NCBI RefSeq assembly: GCF_029962835.1
Contig: NC_080583.1
Location: forward strand, 70,417,158-70,481,157
Direction of reading: 5' to 3'
Length of the DNA stretch: 64,000 nt
DNA from: Magnolia sinica
Taxonomy: Eukaryota; Streptophyta; Magnoliopsida; Magnoliales; Magnoliaceae
The position numbers and the translations under genes are program-made. The notes beneath the pieces were generated by a model. The model saw only the letters and a program-made list of their open reading frames with translations, searched no databases and had not been told where the DNA came from. Shown in pieces: positions 13,084 to 24,899 of this stretch (position 1 is the stretch's first letter; every line of letters begins with the position of its first letter).

Positions 13084-15529
13084 TCACTTCTCTAACTTGA
13101 TTGCTTCAATGAAATCGTTGAAATTCTCAAACGAAGATCCTCCTTCGGCAACATTCTTTCGGGCAGTCTGCTTGAGCTCTAAAGATCTCGCTCTTATACC
13201 CTCATCACCAAGCAATTCATCCAGCTTTCCCTTAATCTCTTCTCTTGGTATGATCCCACTGGAATCGTGTTTCAGGTGCAACCCAACCTTCCAAACATCA
13301 GAAATGTATATTTGGTTTTGGAACTGGTCACAAAAGTAAGGCCAGCATAAGAAAGGAACTCCATTACTTATCCCCTCCATGGTCGAGTTCCACCCACAAT
13401 GAGTCAAGAAGCAGGAAATCGAAGGGTGGGCTAGCACCTTTTGTTGAGGTGACCATCCAACAATTCGCCCACGACCCGCGACTCTAGCTTCAAAGCCATC
13501 TGGGTAGGCATCCGATGGTCCGTCGGTGAGGTCTGACCGCACTACCCATAGGAATGAACGATTGGAAAGTTCGAGTCCAAGTGCCAGTTCGTGGAATTGA
13601 CGTCGGTTGAAGATAGTAAAGCTGCCAAAGGCAATGTAGACTACTGAGCGGGGAGGCTGTTCGTCAAGCCAGCTTAGGCAAGTGGGGTCTTCAGGCCAGA
13701 AGTTCCCTTCGAGCCGCCCAAGCCGTCTTCCTGCTAGAAGAGGGCCGATGAGCCGGATGTTTGGAACCAACTCACAGGCGGATGGCTCAATCTCGTAGAA
13801 TGAGTTGCAAAGAAGCCAGTCGGCCAATTTTGCAGCTTGGGTGCATTCGTGTAAGTATCGGAAGAGGGACCGTTGCGCGTCACGGTCACCGACGAAGAGC
13901 CACACCAGCTGAGTGGTGTTGAACTCTGGCATGGATGGGGAGAGCTTGATCATTTGCTGTGTTGTTGGAAATCCTGCGAAATATTCAATCACGGTTAGGA
14001 TCTATTACATATATAGAGATTTTATTTTCCAGGGTATTTGTACAAGTGGGGCCCTCCATCATGGCTACCATGTCAGGCATAGTTCCCATAGTTGGATGTC
14101 AAGCATGCAAGGAATCTGGACCATTCATCACGTGGTATAAAATATAAGCATAGCATATTAGACAAATCAGGGCAGTAAACTCATCAACAGCAGCACACAT
14201 AGATTTAAGTGAGCCACGTATGTACACTTAATTTAGTTATTGAAACCAAACAAACAAACACACACACACACAAAAACAAACAAACAAACGCTGAATTTGG
14301 ATAATTGGACTTTTAGTTGTTAACACGTAAAATATTAAAAACAATCAAAGTAATCAAAGTGTTCACTAGCCACTTGATTTTTATAGAGAAAAACCATTTA
14401 CATGCCAAAAGTGACATTCTCTAGGAGTAATGTCAGGTTATTTTTTTGAAAAAGATAATTCATATATAAACAGTGCTCAACAGCCAGCGTATACATTCTG
14501 GCCAGCCCTAGCAAGAAATAAAGCTACGGCCCACCTATCATATCCCGAACAAATAACACCCCCAAACACTAAATGAGGCCCAGGCCTCACTGATGCTCCA
14601 CCTGATATAGGAACAACTTCTTTTTCTTTTTTTTCTTTTGTCTTTTTTTCTTTCAAAAGGAATCGTAACCCCCACAATAGCTAAAACCCACCAACAAACC
14701 AAAAAAAAAAATAACAAAACACTATCCTTGAGATCTCGTTAGCCAAATTGAGTTGACTCAGTTGAGCTGAGTTGAGTTATCAAAGTTTAGAATTATATTT
14801 CCACCTACTTGGGCTTTAATATATTGCTACTCATCAGACGGTTTTGGACCACTGAGGGCTAATGCATATGTATCATTTATGAACAAATCCAGTCTACACC
14901 GTGCGGCCCATAATTTAAACCTTGTTATTAATTGCATGAATAGAAAACTAGCAAGATAATTTTTATTTTCAGCACTCGAGCAAACTTGAAAATCTTAAAG
15001 AAAGTGAATTTCGAAATGACTTGCCTAATTTCTATACTATGGTCTTACCGTCCGTGTCGATGATTCTGTCCTCGATCAGCTTCGGAATGTGAAACAGTAA
15101 GGCACAAAAGCTCACTGGCACAGTCCAAACCGCAGCTGCTCGGATCCCCATCTTCACAGCAACTTCCACTGCCCATCCTATGATCCCGTCTGCAATGATG
15201 CATGAGATCTTATCATGATCAGACTCATTGATCTTACGAATCAGCGCTTCTAAACCAAGGGACATGACACGTGAAATAATCTCACATTGCTTGCCCCAGT
15301 CATTCCGGTCTTCACCTGGTGCCATCCCATCTGGAATTGAAACCAGACGGATCTGCTCCTGCACTCCTCCCTTCTTCGGCAGCGCGGCTAGTACCCGGGC
15401 GTGATTGAACTCAGTATTCACGAACGTGATCCTGAACCCATGATCCATCAAGCAATGAGAGAGCTCCATGAAGGGTATGACATGACCTTGTGCTGGGCAT
15501 GGCACGACTAGAGCGTGCGGGTTTTCCAT
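13084..15529 (-). CDS. UDP-glycosyltransferase, UGT83A-like, two exons
   Basis: Predicted family 1 glycosyltransferase that moves a sugar from a UDP-sugar to a small-molecule acceptor in the cytosol. Exon 1 is 15,049-15,529 and exon 2 is 13,084-13,973. The donor GTAAGACC and the acceptor TTCGCAG join in phase 1, giving 456 codons plus TGA, a normal length for the family. The N-terminus has PCPAQGHVIPF, with the likely catalytic His at residue 16. The 44-residue PSPG box runs from WSPQQ to FCDQ in exon 2 and contains HCGWNSTMEG. Its last residue is Gln, which in this family often goes with UDP-glucose. Wording around the intron and the box resembles UGT83A1, but the acceptor cannot be told. 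An in-frame ATG six codons upstream (15,547) is a possible alternative start; I chose 15,529 because homologues start near MxNPH. No damage was seen. Confidence 0.9.
13974..15048 (-). other. Intron of the UDP-glycosyltransferase
   Basis: A 1,075-base GT-AG intron. It is AT-rich and contains a CA/CAAA simple repeat near 14,255-14,290 and poly-A/T runs near 14,620-14,715. No nested gene was found. Confidence 0.85.
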
Positions 15530-15812
15530 GACCAATACCCTTTGCAATTAGTTAGAACCTCTCATGCTCATCCTACTTCTATGAGGGGATTTGGTTTCCG
15601 TGGCTGATATCTAATGTAAAGAGTTTGTACCTACAAGTCATAGCCGCCAGAGACCAGACAACTCACTATGTATGACCGGATCCAATGCTTTCTTTCTCCT
15701 CTCACTTTCATCAACGCATTGTCAAGTCCTTGCCGTTCAAGATACTGCGTGAAAATAACTCTTCCAATTAATCGAGGCTCTGACATATTGCTAAAGTTTC
15801 AACGGTTGCTAT
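15530..15812 (-). promoter_or_regulatory. Proximal upstream region of the UDP-glycosyltransferase
   Basis: The 283 bases between the start codon and a MITE, presumably 5' UTR and core promoter. I could not pick out a convincing TATA box. The short length means that any upstream regulatory DNA must lie in or beyond the MITE. Confidence 0.4.
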
Positions 15813-16191
15813 GGACGCGGATTGCGTCCTGCTCCGCCCGTCCCTAGCCCGGAACGGGTAGTTCTGTGGGAGGGCCCACTGTGATGTATCGGTTTATCCA
15901 TGCCGTCCATCCCTCCTCTTAGATCATTTTATGTTTTGTGAAAAAAAATAAAGCAGATTCAACGCTAAGGTGGGCCACACTAAATAATAAGCTTAGTTGC
16001 ATTAAATACAAGAGTCATATATGGTGTGGTCCACTTGAGCGTTGGATCTGCTTTATTTTTGTGCACTTACCATAAAATGATCCGAGAAGAGGGATGTATG
16101 GCGTGGATAAACCGATACATTACAGTGGGCCTGCCTGCCTAGCTGCCCGTTCGTGGAAAGAGAAGGGTGGGGCAGGACGCAATCCGCGTCC
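15813..16191. mobile_element. Palindromic MITE, Mutator-like
   Basis: A 379-base non-coding element with long terminal inverted repeats beginning GGACGCGGATTGCGTCCTG. The two halves remain similar inward through GGCCCACTGTAATGTATCGGTTTATCC, so the element could fold into one long hairpin. The flanks GGTTGCTAT (15,804-15,812) and CGTTTCTAT (16,192-16,200) match at seven of nine positions, like an aged 9-bp target duplication of the Mutator superfamily. Assignment to Mutator rests on that duplication length. Confidence 0.75.
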
Positions 16192-16338
16192 CGTTTCTAT
16201 GGATTGCAGTAATCTTGAAAATGAAATCACACGGGGTGCGTTAAATAAATAAATAAATAAAGGGAAAAGACACTTTGCAGCCAATGTGCTTGGGGTGGGT
16301 GGACCCCACTACGTTTGCTCAATTATTGCTTAATTATT

Positions 16339-17637
16339 GCTTACTCTGCATGTTTGAAATTAGCAGGGAATTACGTTTTGAAAATGGGTCCATACAAACC
16401 GTGTTATTATAGATTTAAATATCTGGGCCCCAACATGATATTTGTTAGTTATCCATACCATCTATCCTTTTAAAAAATACATTTTAAAGGCATGAGTCCA
16501 AAAATTAAGAAAATCAAAAGCTCAACTGGACCACACCTTAGGAAATAATGATGATTAAGATGTTAATGGTTCAAAGTTGTTTTCTCTCTTGGGCTTACAT
16601 TGATGTTTATTTGTCATCCAACCTGTTCATAAGGTCACAAAGTCAAGGATAAAGAGGAAACAAAAATATCAATTTGATTTAAAACTTATGGGGTCCTTAA
16701 GAAGCTTTTAATGGTAGGAGTTTAATTCTCATTGTTTCTTGTGGTGTGGTCCACTTGATCTTTGTATTTACCTTATTTTTCAAATCATGCCTTAAAATGA
16801 GTTGGCTAAAGGGATGAACACGGTGGATAAAGCACAAACATCATAGTAGGCTCCACGATTTAATATTTTTCTCCTTAGGTGATGTGAGGAGTGCAATAAA
16901 AGGTGGCGGTCAACATCACCTTGGATATCCAACCGGAAACACATGGTAAATAATTATTACCTATTTACCTTAAGGGCCGTTTGATTTTCTTAATTACACA
17001 GGTAATTCAAAGTAAACCGATAATAATTATTCACCTAGGTCTTTTTGGTTGGATTTCCAAGGTGACGTTGACGGGCACCTTTCATTTATAGCACTCCTCA
17101 CGTAGCCTAAGGAGAAAAATATTAAATTATGGGCCCATTATAATGTGTGTGTGTCTTATCCACACCGTCCATCCCTTTAGTAAACTCATTTTATTGGATG
17201 CGCCAAAAAATAAGGCAGATCCAAAGATCAAGTAGACCACAATATAGGAAACAATAGAAGTTGAACTCCTAGCATTGAAAGCTTCTCAAGGACTCCAAAA
17301 GTTTTGGATCTGACTGATATTTTGGTTTCCTTTAATACATGACTGTGTGACCTTATGAACAGGTTGGATGACAAATAAACATCAATGTGAGCCCTAGGAA
17401 GAAAACAATTTTCAACTGTTGACGTCTTAACGATCAGTCTCCTAAGGTGTGGTTTACTCGAGGTCTTGATTTTTCTCCTTTTTTGGCTCCTGCCTTTAAA
17501 TGTACTGTTAAAAAGGATAGATGCTGTATATTAGTCACATATATCATGATAGGGCCACATATTTGTATTGTATGGACCGCTTTTCGAAACGTAATTCCTT
17601 GCTAATTTCAAACAAGGTGGAGTAAGTAAAACGGACA
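16339..17637. repeat. Long imperfect inverted repeat, about 630-bp arms
   Basis: The arm 16,339-16,968 pairs with 17,015-17,637 across a spacer of about 46 bases. Matching landmarks are GTTTGAAATTAGCA..GGAATTACGTTT at the outer ends and TCACCTTGGA.ATCCAACC at the inner ends, with the CCAACCTGTTCATAAGGTCAC block in the middle. The arms are clearly diverged but align along their length. Confidence 0.8.
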
Positions 17638-17718
17638 TATTTCCTTGTATTTACTAGGGAAATTAAAAATCAAACAGCCCCTAAATTACCTCTGTAATTA
17701 GGAAATCAAACGGGCCCT
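16976..17718. mobile_element. MITE with GGGCC(C)GTTTGATTTCCTAATTACA ends
   Basis: The left end GGGCCGTTTGATTTTCTTAA and the inverted right end at 17,684-17,718 match over about 35 bases. The interior is the right arm of the larger inverted repeat. Ends starting GGGCC-GTTTG are common in hAT and Harbinger type MITEs of plants; I cannot settle the superfamily because no clear target duplication was seen. Confidence 0.6.
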
Positions 17719-17821
17719 AAAGGATGCATCCAAAAATGGGAAGAGATACTTACCATTCCCCGTGTCATTTTAGTTTGCGAGTACCCAAGAAATAGTACGT
17801 GCTTTGGACATAGATTATCCA

Positions 17822-18340
17822 CTGACAGGTTAAGCAGGGAGACTCGCTACTCAAATAACCTCAACAAGTTTTTTGGGCCCACCATGATATATATGTCATA
17901 TCCATCGTCCATCTATTTGGAGAGATCATTTTAGAGCATGAGCTAAAGAATGAGTTGGATACAAAGCGAGTAAACCCCACCACAATAAACAGTGGGGAGA
18001 TTGACGCTCACCATTAAAAACTTTTAGGGGCTTAGGGAGTTTTAGATCAAGCTGATATTTGTGTTATCTACTCATTGGGGTTGTTCGTGACCTAATCAAC
18101 AGTTTGGATGACAAATATACATTACAGTGAGCGTTAAATTTATTTTAATGATGGGCATTCAATCTCCATTGTTTTCTTGTGGTGTGGTCCGTTCCAGATT
18201 TGGATATCCATCATTTATTGGATCATGCTCATCTCAAAAAATAGATGGACGGCTTGGATAGATCACATATGTATCATGAGGGGCTACAGAGCATGGTCAG
18301 TAGCCACTTCCCTACTGTCAGTACGCAATCCGCGTCCATT
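17822..18340. mobile_element. Palindromic MITE(s) with GGGCCCACCATGAT core
   Basis: Left part GGGCCCACCATGATATATATG..ATCCATCGTCCATCTATTT pairs with the right part AAATAGATGGACGGCTTGGAT..ATGTATCATGAGGGGC. The outer CTGACAG / CTGTCAG form the ends near 17,822 and 18,322. Just outside, 18,326-18,340 reads CGCAATCCGCGTCC, the same as the right end of the MITE at 15,813-16,191, so a second element's remnant abuts it. Confidence 0.6.
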
Positions 18341-19250
18341 GGGTGGACCCAATCCTTTCTGGACATAGTGCACTGCATTTACTCCTCAGCACAGAGCAAC
18401 GATTGGAGGCTCCCGCACACTATGAAAGCTTAAACGGTGGCAGTGTATTCTGGGTAATTTTGAAAAGCGGATCACAAAGGGCGTGGCATTTCTATCAATT
18501 AATGACCACAGGATTGTCTACAGCCTATTTGGCTGCCACTTGATAATGAGTTCTGTGCATTATTTCTAAAGCTTGTTGAGCCTACTCCAAACTCGCTGAG
18601 GCTGAGTGAACTCAACTCGACCAGCCAAATTACATGAAACTTGTTGGCAAGCTCAAGTCGGTTGGCACTTGGTTTGGTTTTGGTCATATGTGGTCTGTAC
18701 AGGCATGTCAAAATCAGTTGTGCAACTCGGTTCAAACCGAACAATTTGATCCCAAATGCCAAGATATACAAATATGTCAAATGTGAGTGAGGGTATATGA
18801 CCAGGATTTGAGAAGATCTATTTAGCCACTCATTATTGAATTGTAAGATAATCAAACGATATTTGAAGGGTGGGGTTCTTCTAATGATAGGTTACTTCTT
18901 GCATTCCTTACAGAAAGACTTTAACATACCACTATAATCGAACAAAAAAGGAAATATTTACGGTCGGTGTTTGCAGGGAACAACTGAAGCACACAAAACG
19001 GAATCAAGCAAAGTATTTGCAATCACACAAATAAATCCATCTACATGAAGCAGTCACACAAAAAAAATAATAATAATAAATAAAAATGAAGCAGTTCCAA
19101 CACTGGTCCTCAATCCATCTACATGCTACCAACTCAGCGAATGAATTTGGAGGATTGGATTTTGAAGTTTGAAATGTCCCTACTTTGCCGATGAGCTCCT
19201 CGACGCCTTTTTCTCTGGCATCATCACCAGCTCTCTCCAGGAAAGCTGCT
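18341..19250. other. Unassigned intergenic DNA
   Basis: No gene recognised. Near 18,560-18,660 there are imperfect CTCAACTCG/GAGCCTACTC-type stretches, and 19,060-19,085 is an AATAATAATAA simple repeat. Nothing else stands out. Confidence 0.4.
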
Positions 19251-20932
19251 GATGGATCCTGCCCGCTATTTCAAGGCTTCCCTTGCTCTTCTTAACATGT
19301 CCTAGATCTCATCGAGGGTCGCTCTGGATCCGACACCGCCGAAAACGCTGACGATTGGGAGCTGGTCAGAGGTAGATGTGGTACCCGATCTGAACGAAAC
19401 GACACTCAAACTAGGAACCTCCCCGTCCCAAATGGAAGACCTATCCACGCCCTCAACAGAGACTTCAGCATCTTCGTCAGGAACATTTCATTTGATACAA
19501 CAATGGAAGACTTCTTCCGCATTTTCAGCAAATACAGTAAGGTCTTAGACACATACATTCCGACCGTCCTAGGTTCTTTTAAGCATAAGGGTTTTGGATT
19601 CACTCGCTTCCGCTACGAACAGGATGTTAAGAATGCAATAGATGTTCTGAATGGCAAACGGATTGAGGACAGAATCGTCGAAATCAGATGGGCCAGACGA
19701 AAAGGAATGCAGACAAGAATTCCCCCAAGCCAGCGCAGCTTACCTCAAAGATTTGAGGAAGCGCCTCCCTCTTCCTTCGCGACTGTTGTTTCTTCAAAGG
19801 CGCGGCCGTGCACTATAAAAGAACCCCCAGAGAAGACAAACGTTACCATCGCGGATCGGAGATCAGTTGAAACTAAACTAGAGGCATTAAAATGGGGAGA
19901 TGTGATTACGGTTTCCAGTCCTAAAATCTCGATTCTTCAGATCCAAAGTGCCATCAGAAACTCCTGCTTTGGTCCATCGATAGGGGAAATAACAAGTCTC
20001 CCCTCTCAAATTTCTCATTGTATGGAAATCCAGACTGGCTCATGACAAATTCCTATCAGACAAGTCGCTGCAAAACTCCATCAACATTACCAGTGCGGTC
20101 AAATGGTCCCTTGAGGTGCTGTTTGGAGGGGAAGGTATTTGGCTGAGGTTATACGGCATACCAGCTCATGCCTGGATGGAATCCATCCTTCTGGACTTGG
20201 GAAATCAGCTGGGAAATGTGACCTACATTGATCCGATTAGTGCGTACGGCATTTTCTAGAGCTTCACGCGAATCAAAGTGCTCATTCGTCCAGGAGCCAA
20301 CCTGCAGAAGGTCTTGTCCCTATTGGTCCTAGGAAAATTCTTCCCGATTACGATGGAAATGGAACCCATATTTAGATCAAGATCCTTTACTGCTACTCAA
20401 ACTTCCAAGGAAAGCACAAAACAATGGGTGGAAAGAAGATTCACCACCAAAATAGCAGCTATAAACTACTCCCGCATCCTGTTTGTGGAAATGCCGAAGT
20501 GGCGGAGCTTTACGATTCTAATCAGTGATACTTGGAAAAAAGCAATTCTTAGTTAAGTCCTCAAGAACAACTTGCTCCGACGGAAAACACAGCTCACCCA
20601 AATGAGAATGAGAAGGTAATGGATGGTTCCCATATAAATCAGATTACGGTAGTTCCCCATGCCACAATTCGACACCCGGGTGGTGACTTTTCAGCTTCTC
20701 AAGCAACAGGGCAAGGCCACGAAAATGGAAATGCAATTGCAATTACAGGAACAACTCAGACATTGGGAGCAGCTCTTAGCTCACATCAGAACCAGGGTAG
20801 GGTACCAGAAGTCTTCCTCGCTCCTCCTGATACTGATGTTATTCCAACTTTAAATGCACCAAAGCAGGAAGCCTGGGACAAGAATAGTGCAGGCCCTTGA
20901 AACTGATCTCACATCAGATCGGGAGGACGACC
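19251..20932 (+). pseudogene. L1-type LINE ORF1 remnant with RRM and DUF4283-like part
   Basis: From about 19,465 the frame encodes an RNA-recognition motif: RNP2-like FSIFVRNISF and RNP1-like KHKGFGFTRF, ending with RIVEIRWARRKG. Plant L1 elements of the RRM class carry such an ORF1. Further on, in another frame near 20,130-20,260, EGIWLRLYGIPAHAWMESI resembles the DUF4283 region that follows in these proteins. It is broken: the frame shifts near 20,030 and a TAG interrupts the second part at 20,257. The tail to 20,900 is Gln/Thr rich without a clear domain. The right end is cut by the Tekay LTR at 20,933. An intact RRM host protein is unlikely given the DUF4283 partner and damage. Confidence 0.75.
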
Positions 20933-23900
20933 TGTCACGCCCCGAACTCAGAAACCGGGCTCACAAAATTTCCGATCGCCAAATCCAGCGCTGACAGCTT
21001 CCATAGAACCCCATTCTCGGCTCCCGGCACCCATTTACCAGGTTCGATCCTGAGATCCTACAAGGATGATTTGTAGTATCAATTTAATTCATAATGAGAA
21101 TAACCATAAGCATAACCCACGAATAATAACCACAAGAACACCATCACAAAATCCACTATGATAAAAAACTTTTAAGTACAATACGTCTGAAGGGAATACA
21201 AGATAATGCAAAAGATAGAAACTCCAAAAGCTCGTTTGCACGCTCCTGTTGCTAATATGCTACGACTGCGTCCTAGCGTCACCTGCATGCATCAATCGTG
21301 CATAAGCTTATAGAAAGCTTAGAGGGTGGTGTAAGTGTGTGCGCACTATAAGCGTGCTCAGAATATAAGGTCAGAGTAATGCGGAACCATACTGATGAGT
21401 ACATGAATGCAATCAGCTGTGCCAAGGCTATGTTGTGCAAGATAAGAATGCTATCGGCCATAACATGGCTATGCAATGTGAGATGCAACTCAAGCATGCC
21501 AATCCTCATCATATATCGGTACAGTTTCATTATGGATAATCACCGGAGTTTAGTATACTCCAAGTAGCACTGCCGCTCCCCTAGCCACATAGTCCAAGTG
21601 AGTGTAAGAAACCTCACTATCCGCCTAGCTAATAGTCCGCCAATACCTATCGGCATGTCGATAGCGGACCCATTCAAGAGCCGGTCAAACTCAGCCTAAG
21701 TATTACCCCTACCCTCGGGTGAGTAAGGCCACACTCCTTTCCAACCGACCACGACACGTGGGAGACGCGGCCTGATATTCGGCCCTCGTACGCTCATATA
21801 TCTACTTGGTGTCGATGTTGGAGTCATCCTTTGGTACCATCGGGTTTAGAAATTTTCACCCAAAGACATCTATGGTGCCCGTATGCTAAAACCAAACATT
21901 TTCGGTATCCAATCCAGCCACCCACGGTGTGTCTGTGGAGGCTTTGGCCCTAATGTCGCTAAGGCATACAATAATCATGATCACACAAATGCAAGTACAT
22001 GAATCACCCTACTAAACATGCAACAATCTTGCACGCACAGCGCGCTCATGTAGGGCAACTCCACCTATCAGGCAGCCCATAAACAATCCGCTCGAAGACA
22101 TTTGCTATGATCAGTCACTCGTCATATCAGACATACATATGATGCGTATGATCATGAATCATGAATCTATACTAAACATGTATGTGGTGATGGGCTCTGA
22201 TCAAAACGAAGATGGGCCTAGACGGCCTATATGCTACAGGTATGGGCCTATTAATGGGCCTTAGGGAGAGTGACAATGTAGACATTTAACCAACATTGTA
22301 CTTGCAATGTCGATGTCAAACCATCATTGCTCCCAAGGTATGGCTTGCCATGAATCACACATTGCAATGGGCCTTATATAGATCTTGTTGGGCCTCGACC
22401 TAAGGGCCCAAATACATCAAATGGGCCTCAAACCATGGACTCATATATCTCAAGTGGGCCTTAGTTGGGTGGCCACAAATACATTAAGATGGGCCTCAAC
22501 AAATGGCCTTATATAAATCAAAATGGGCCTCAATGGACGGCCCACAAATACACCAAGATGGGCCTTATCACATGGCCTTAAAATTTCCTCCAAAATGGTT
22601 GGACAGTTAGGATGAAACATATGCATCATGGTAGGTCCCATAGGGATGGAAGGCATAGATAAATCACATACTTCAGGGTGGAGGTCCACACTGATGAAAG
22701 GTGTGGACACAATTCATACACAAGTGGGTTCCAAGTAGAACCCACCATAATGTTTATTTCCCACCTAACCTGGGGCCCACCGAAATGTTTATTTTCCACC
22801 CAACCTAGGGCCCAACATAATGTTTATTTTCCAACCAACCTAGGGCCCAACATAATGTTTATTTTGCAATCCAACTGTTCATAAGGTCACGTGGACCAGG
22901 GTAGGGCCCATTGTAATATTTATTTATCATCCAATCTGTCAATTAGGTCACGTGGACCAGGGTAGGGCCCACTGTAATATTTATTTATCATCCAAACTGT
23001 CCATAAAGTCACATGGACATGAGGGCCCATTGTACTATTTATTTGCCATACAACCTGTTGATAGGGTCACGTGGACAGGGAGTCCACCCTGATGTGGTTC
23101 ACAAATCCAGCTCACCCATTATGTGCGTCCCACTTGGCTGAGGGTTCAGACCAGGTTTCAGCTGCATGATTTTAAATGGTGTGGCCCACCTGAGTTTCGT
23201 ATACAGCTGTTTTTAGGGCAGCCTCCTGGTCCGAGCGGACCCATCAAATGCATGGTGTTGATGGTCGAAACGCATCATGGTGGGGCCCACAACTGAGGCC
23301 GTGAGGGCCCTGCTAGGCCATCCGTCCGCCAGGCGCAGGCGCTGCCTGCGCGTTCTGCAGCAACAGCGTCAGCGCTGCCTTCTGCTCTTTTTTTTGATTT
23401 GGGGTTTTCTTGGGGTTTTGCATAGGTGGGGCCCGCATCAGGGAAATCGGACCTCGCCATTGGTTTCCATGTCCCCATACACACCTATCAAGCCCAATAT
23501 TGGGTATATTTCGGTGTGCAGAAGTATCGAGGTGTATTTCAACGGCAAAGATTATTATTCTCAATGCTATGGGCCGCTAGGAACTCAGATTCAATTTTTT
23601 TTGGCTCAACGCCTAAAGTGATTCGAGGAAGAGGATGGACGGCTTGGATTAAGCACATGCATCAAGGTGGGGCATGGATGAGCAGCCCACCCCAATCTTT
23701 AAAAGCTAGATTTTTATTTTTATTTTTTGTGATTGCTGTCAGTACACGCCCACGTCAGTACACGCCTCCATGTTAGCCACACTCGTCCAGTGTCCAGGGA
23801 CACTGGACAGTCATGGATAAATACTGCATCATGGTGGGTCCCACATACACGTGGCCCACCTATTCAAATCAACATAATATTTGTGCTTTTCCATCATCCA

Positions 23901-24841
23901 GGTCCACTAGATGGCCTGGATAAAACAGGTGGACAGCATCACTAAAATACACCCATCATGGTGGGTCCACGATCGGTGTGGATCTAGTGGGCCACACCCA
24001 TCATAAAAGAGAGAAAGAGAGAGAAGGAGAGAAATAAGCGGAGTAGATGGAGGGCGCCCGCCATTATAGGTCCCTCATATGATTGCAAAACATACATCAA
24101 ATTAGGTCCCTCATACAAGTGGGTCCCCTAATTATGAAATCAATGGTAGAAATTCAAAGATCACCCACCTCTAAGCCTCCTCCTTGCTTCCTTAGCCTTC
24201 TATGCTCCTTGCCTTCACTTTTGATGGTGGTTGATGGAATTTTGATGGTGTGGATGGGAGATGAGAGGGTGGGCCACACTTGATGTTTTTGGAAAAACTT
24301 GGGAATGCTTGGACGGGTGAAGCTTTGGGTTGCTTGGGAGATTTGAGAAATGAGAGAGAGGTGATGAGAAGGATAAGAGATGATGGAGTGATGTGTGATG
24401 GGTGATGGGTGGAGTGATGGATTGTAAGAAAGGGATGGGTGGAGAGAGAGGGAGAGTTGACTTTGGGAATGGGAAGGGATGGGTTGATGTACTTGGGGTA
24501 TGAAGTGACTTGACTTGTACTTGACATTGATTGATTGGTTGATTGATGGGACATGTTGTAGAGATTCCCTCGAAATTCGCAACGCGTGGCGTTTTCTTCG
24601 AATTGAACGCAGGCCCACATCTTCTGTCCTGGGTATCGGTTCAGTGCGCAAGTCGTGGCGTTGAAACTGCGGCGATGACACAGTCGCTAAGATACAAGTT
24701 TCGGTTCGAGCTGACTTTGGTAAGCGGGACTCGACTTAGGATCGCGCCCAAACATCAGATATGGGTCGATGATTGTCGGAATTTAACTAGAAGGACCACG
24801 AAAGCTAACGAAACGGCACGGACTAGGACACGAGTCTTATA
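20933..24841 (-). repeat. 3' LTR of chromovirus A
   Basis: It begins TGTCACGCCCCGAACTC on the plus strand and ends just before the purine tract, matching the layout of the LTR at 29,180-33,203. Internal landmarks are a GCATAAGCTTATAGAAAGCTTAG palindrome near 21,300 and a run of AACATAATGTTTATTTTCCA repeats near 22,740-23,045. Confidence 0.88.
22200..22600. repeat. TGGGCC/TGGGCT-rich block in LTR of chromovirus A
   Basis: A loose repeat of 20-40 bases built around ATGGGCCT / GTGGGCCT with CATCAAATG-like spacers. The core equals the plant site II motif TGGGCY bound by TCP factors (established for that motif); function here is inference. Confidence 0.6.
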
Positions 24842-24856
24842 ACTCTCCCCTTCAAA
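24842..24856 (-). other. Polypurine tract of chromovirus A
   Basis: The minus-strand reading is rich in G and A (GAAGGGGAGAGTT) next to the LTR start, parallel to the tract at 33,204. Confidence 0.6.
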
Positions 24857-24899
24857 TAAAAATTTCATCCTTAAAATTTACACAATCATCGCAAGAAAA

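Noticed and set aside
22680-23050. CRISPR-like array of AACATAATGTTTATTTTCCA repeats
   Set aside because: Degenerate repeats with no unique spacers, in a plant LTR, and shared between LTR copies.
24154-24681. Minus-strand 175-residue frame
   Set aside because: Lies inside the Tekay LTR, is Ser/His/Pro-rich low complexity, and has a twin with a different frame at 32,622-32,998.
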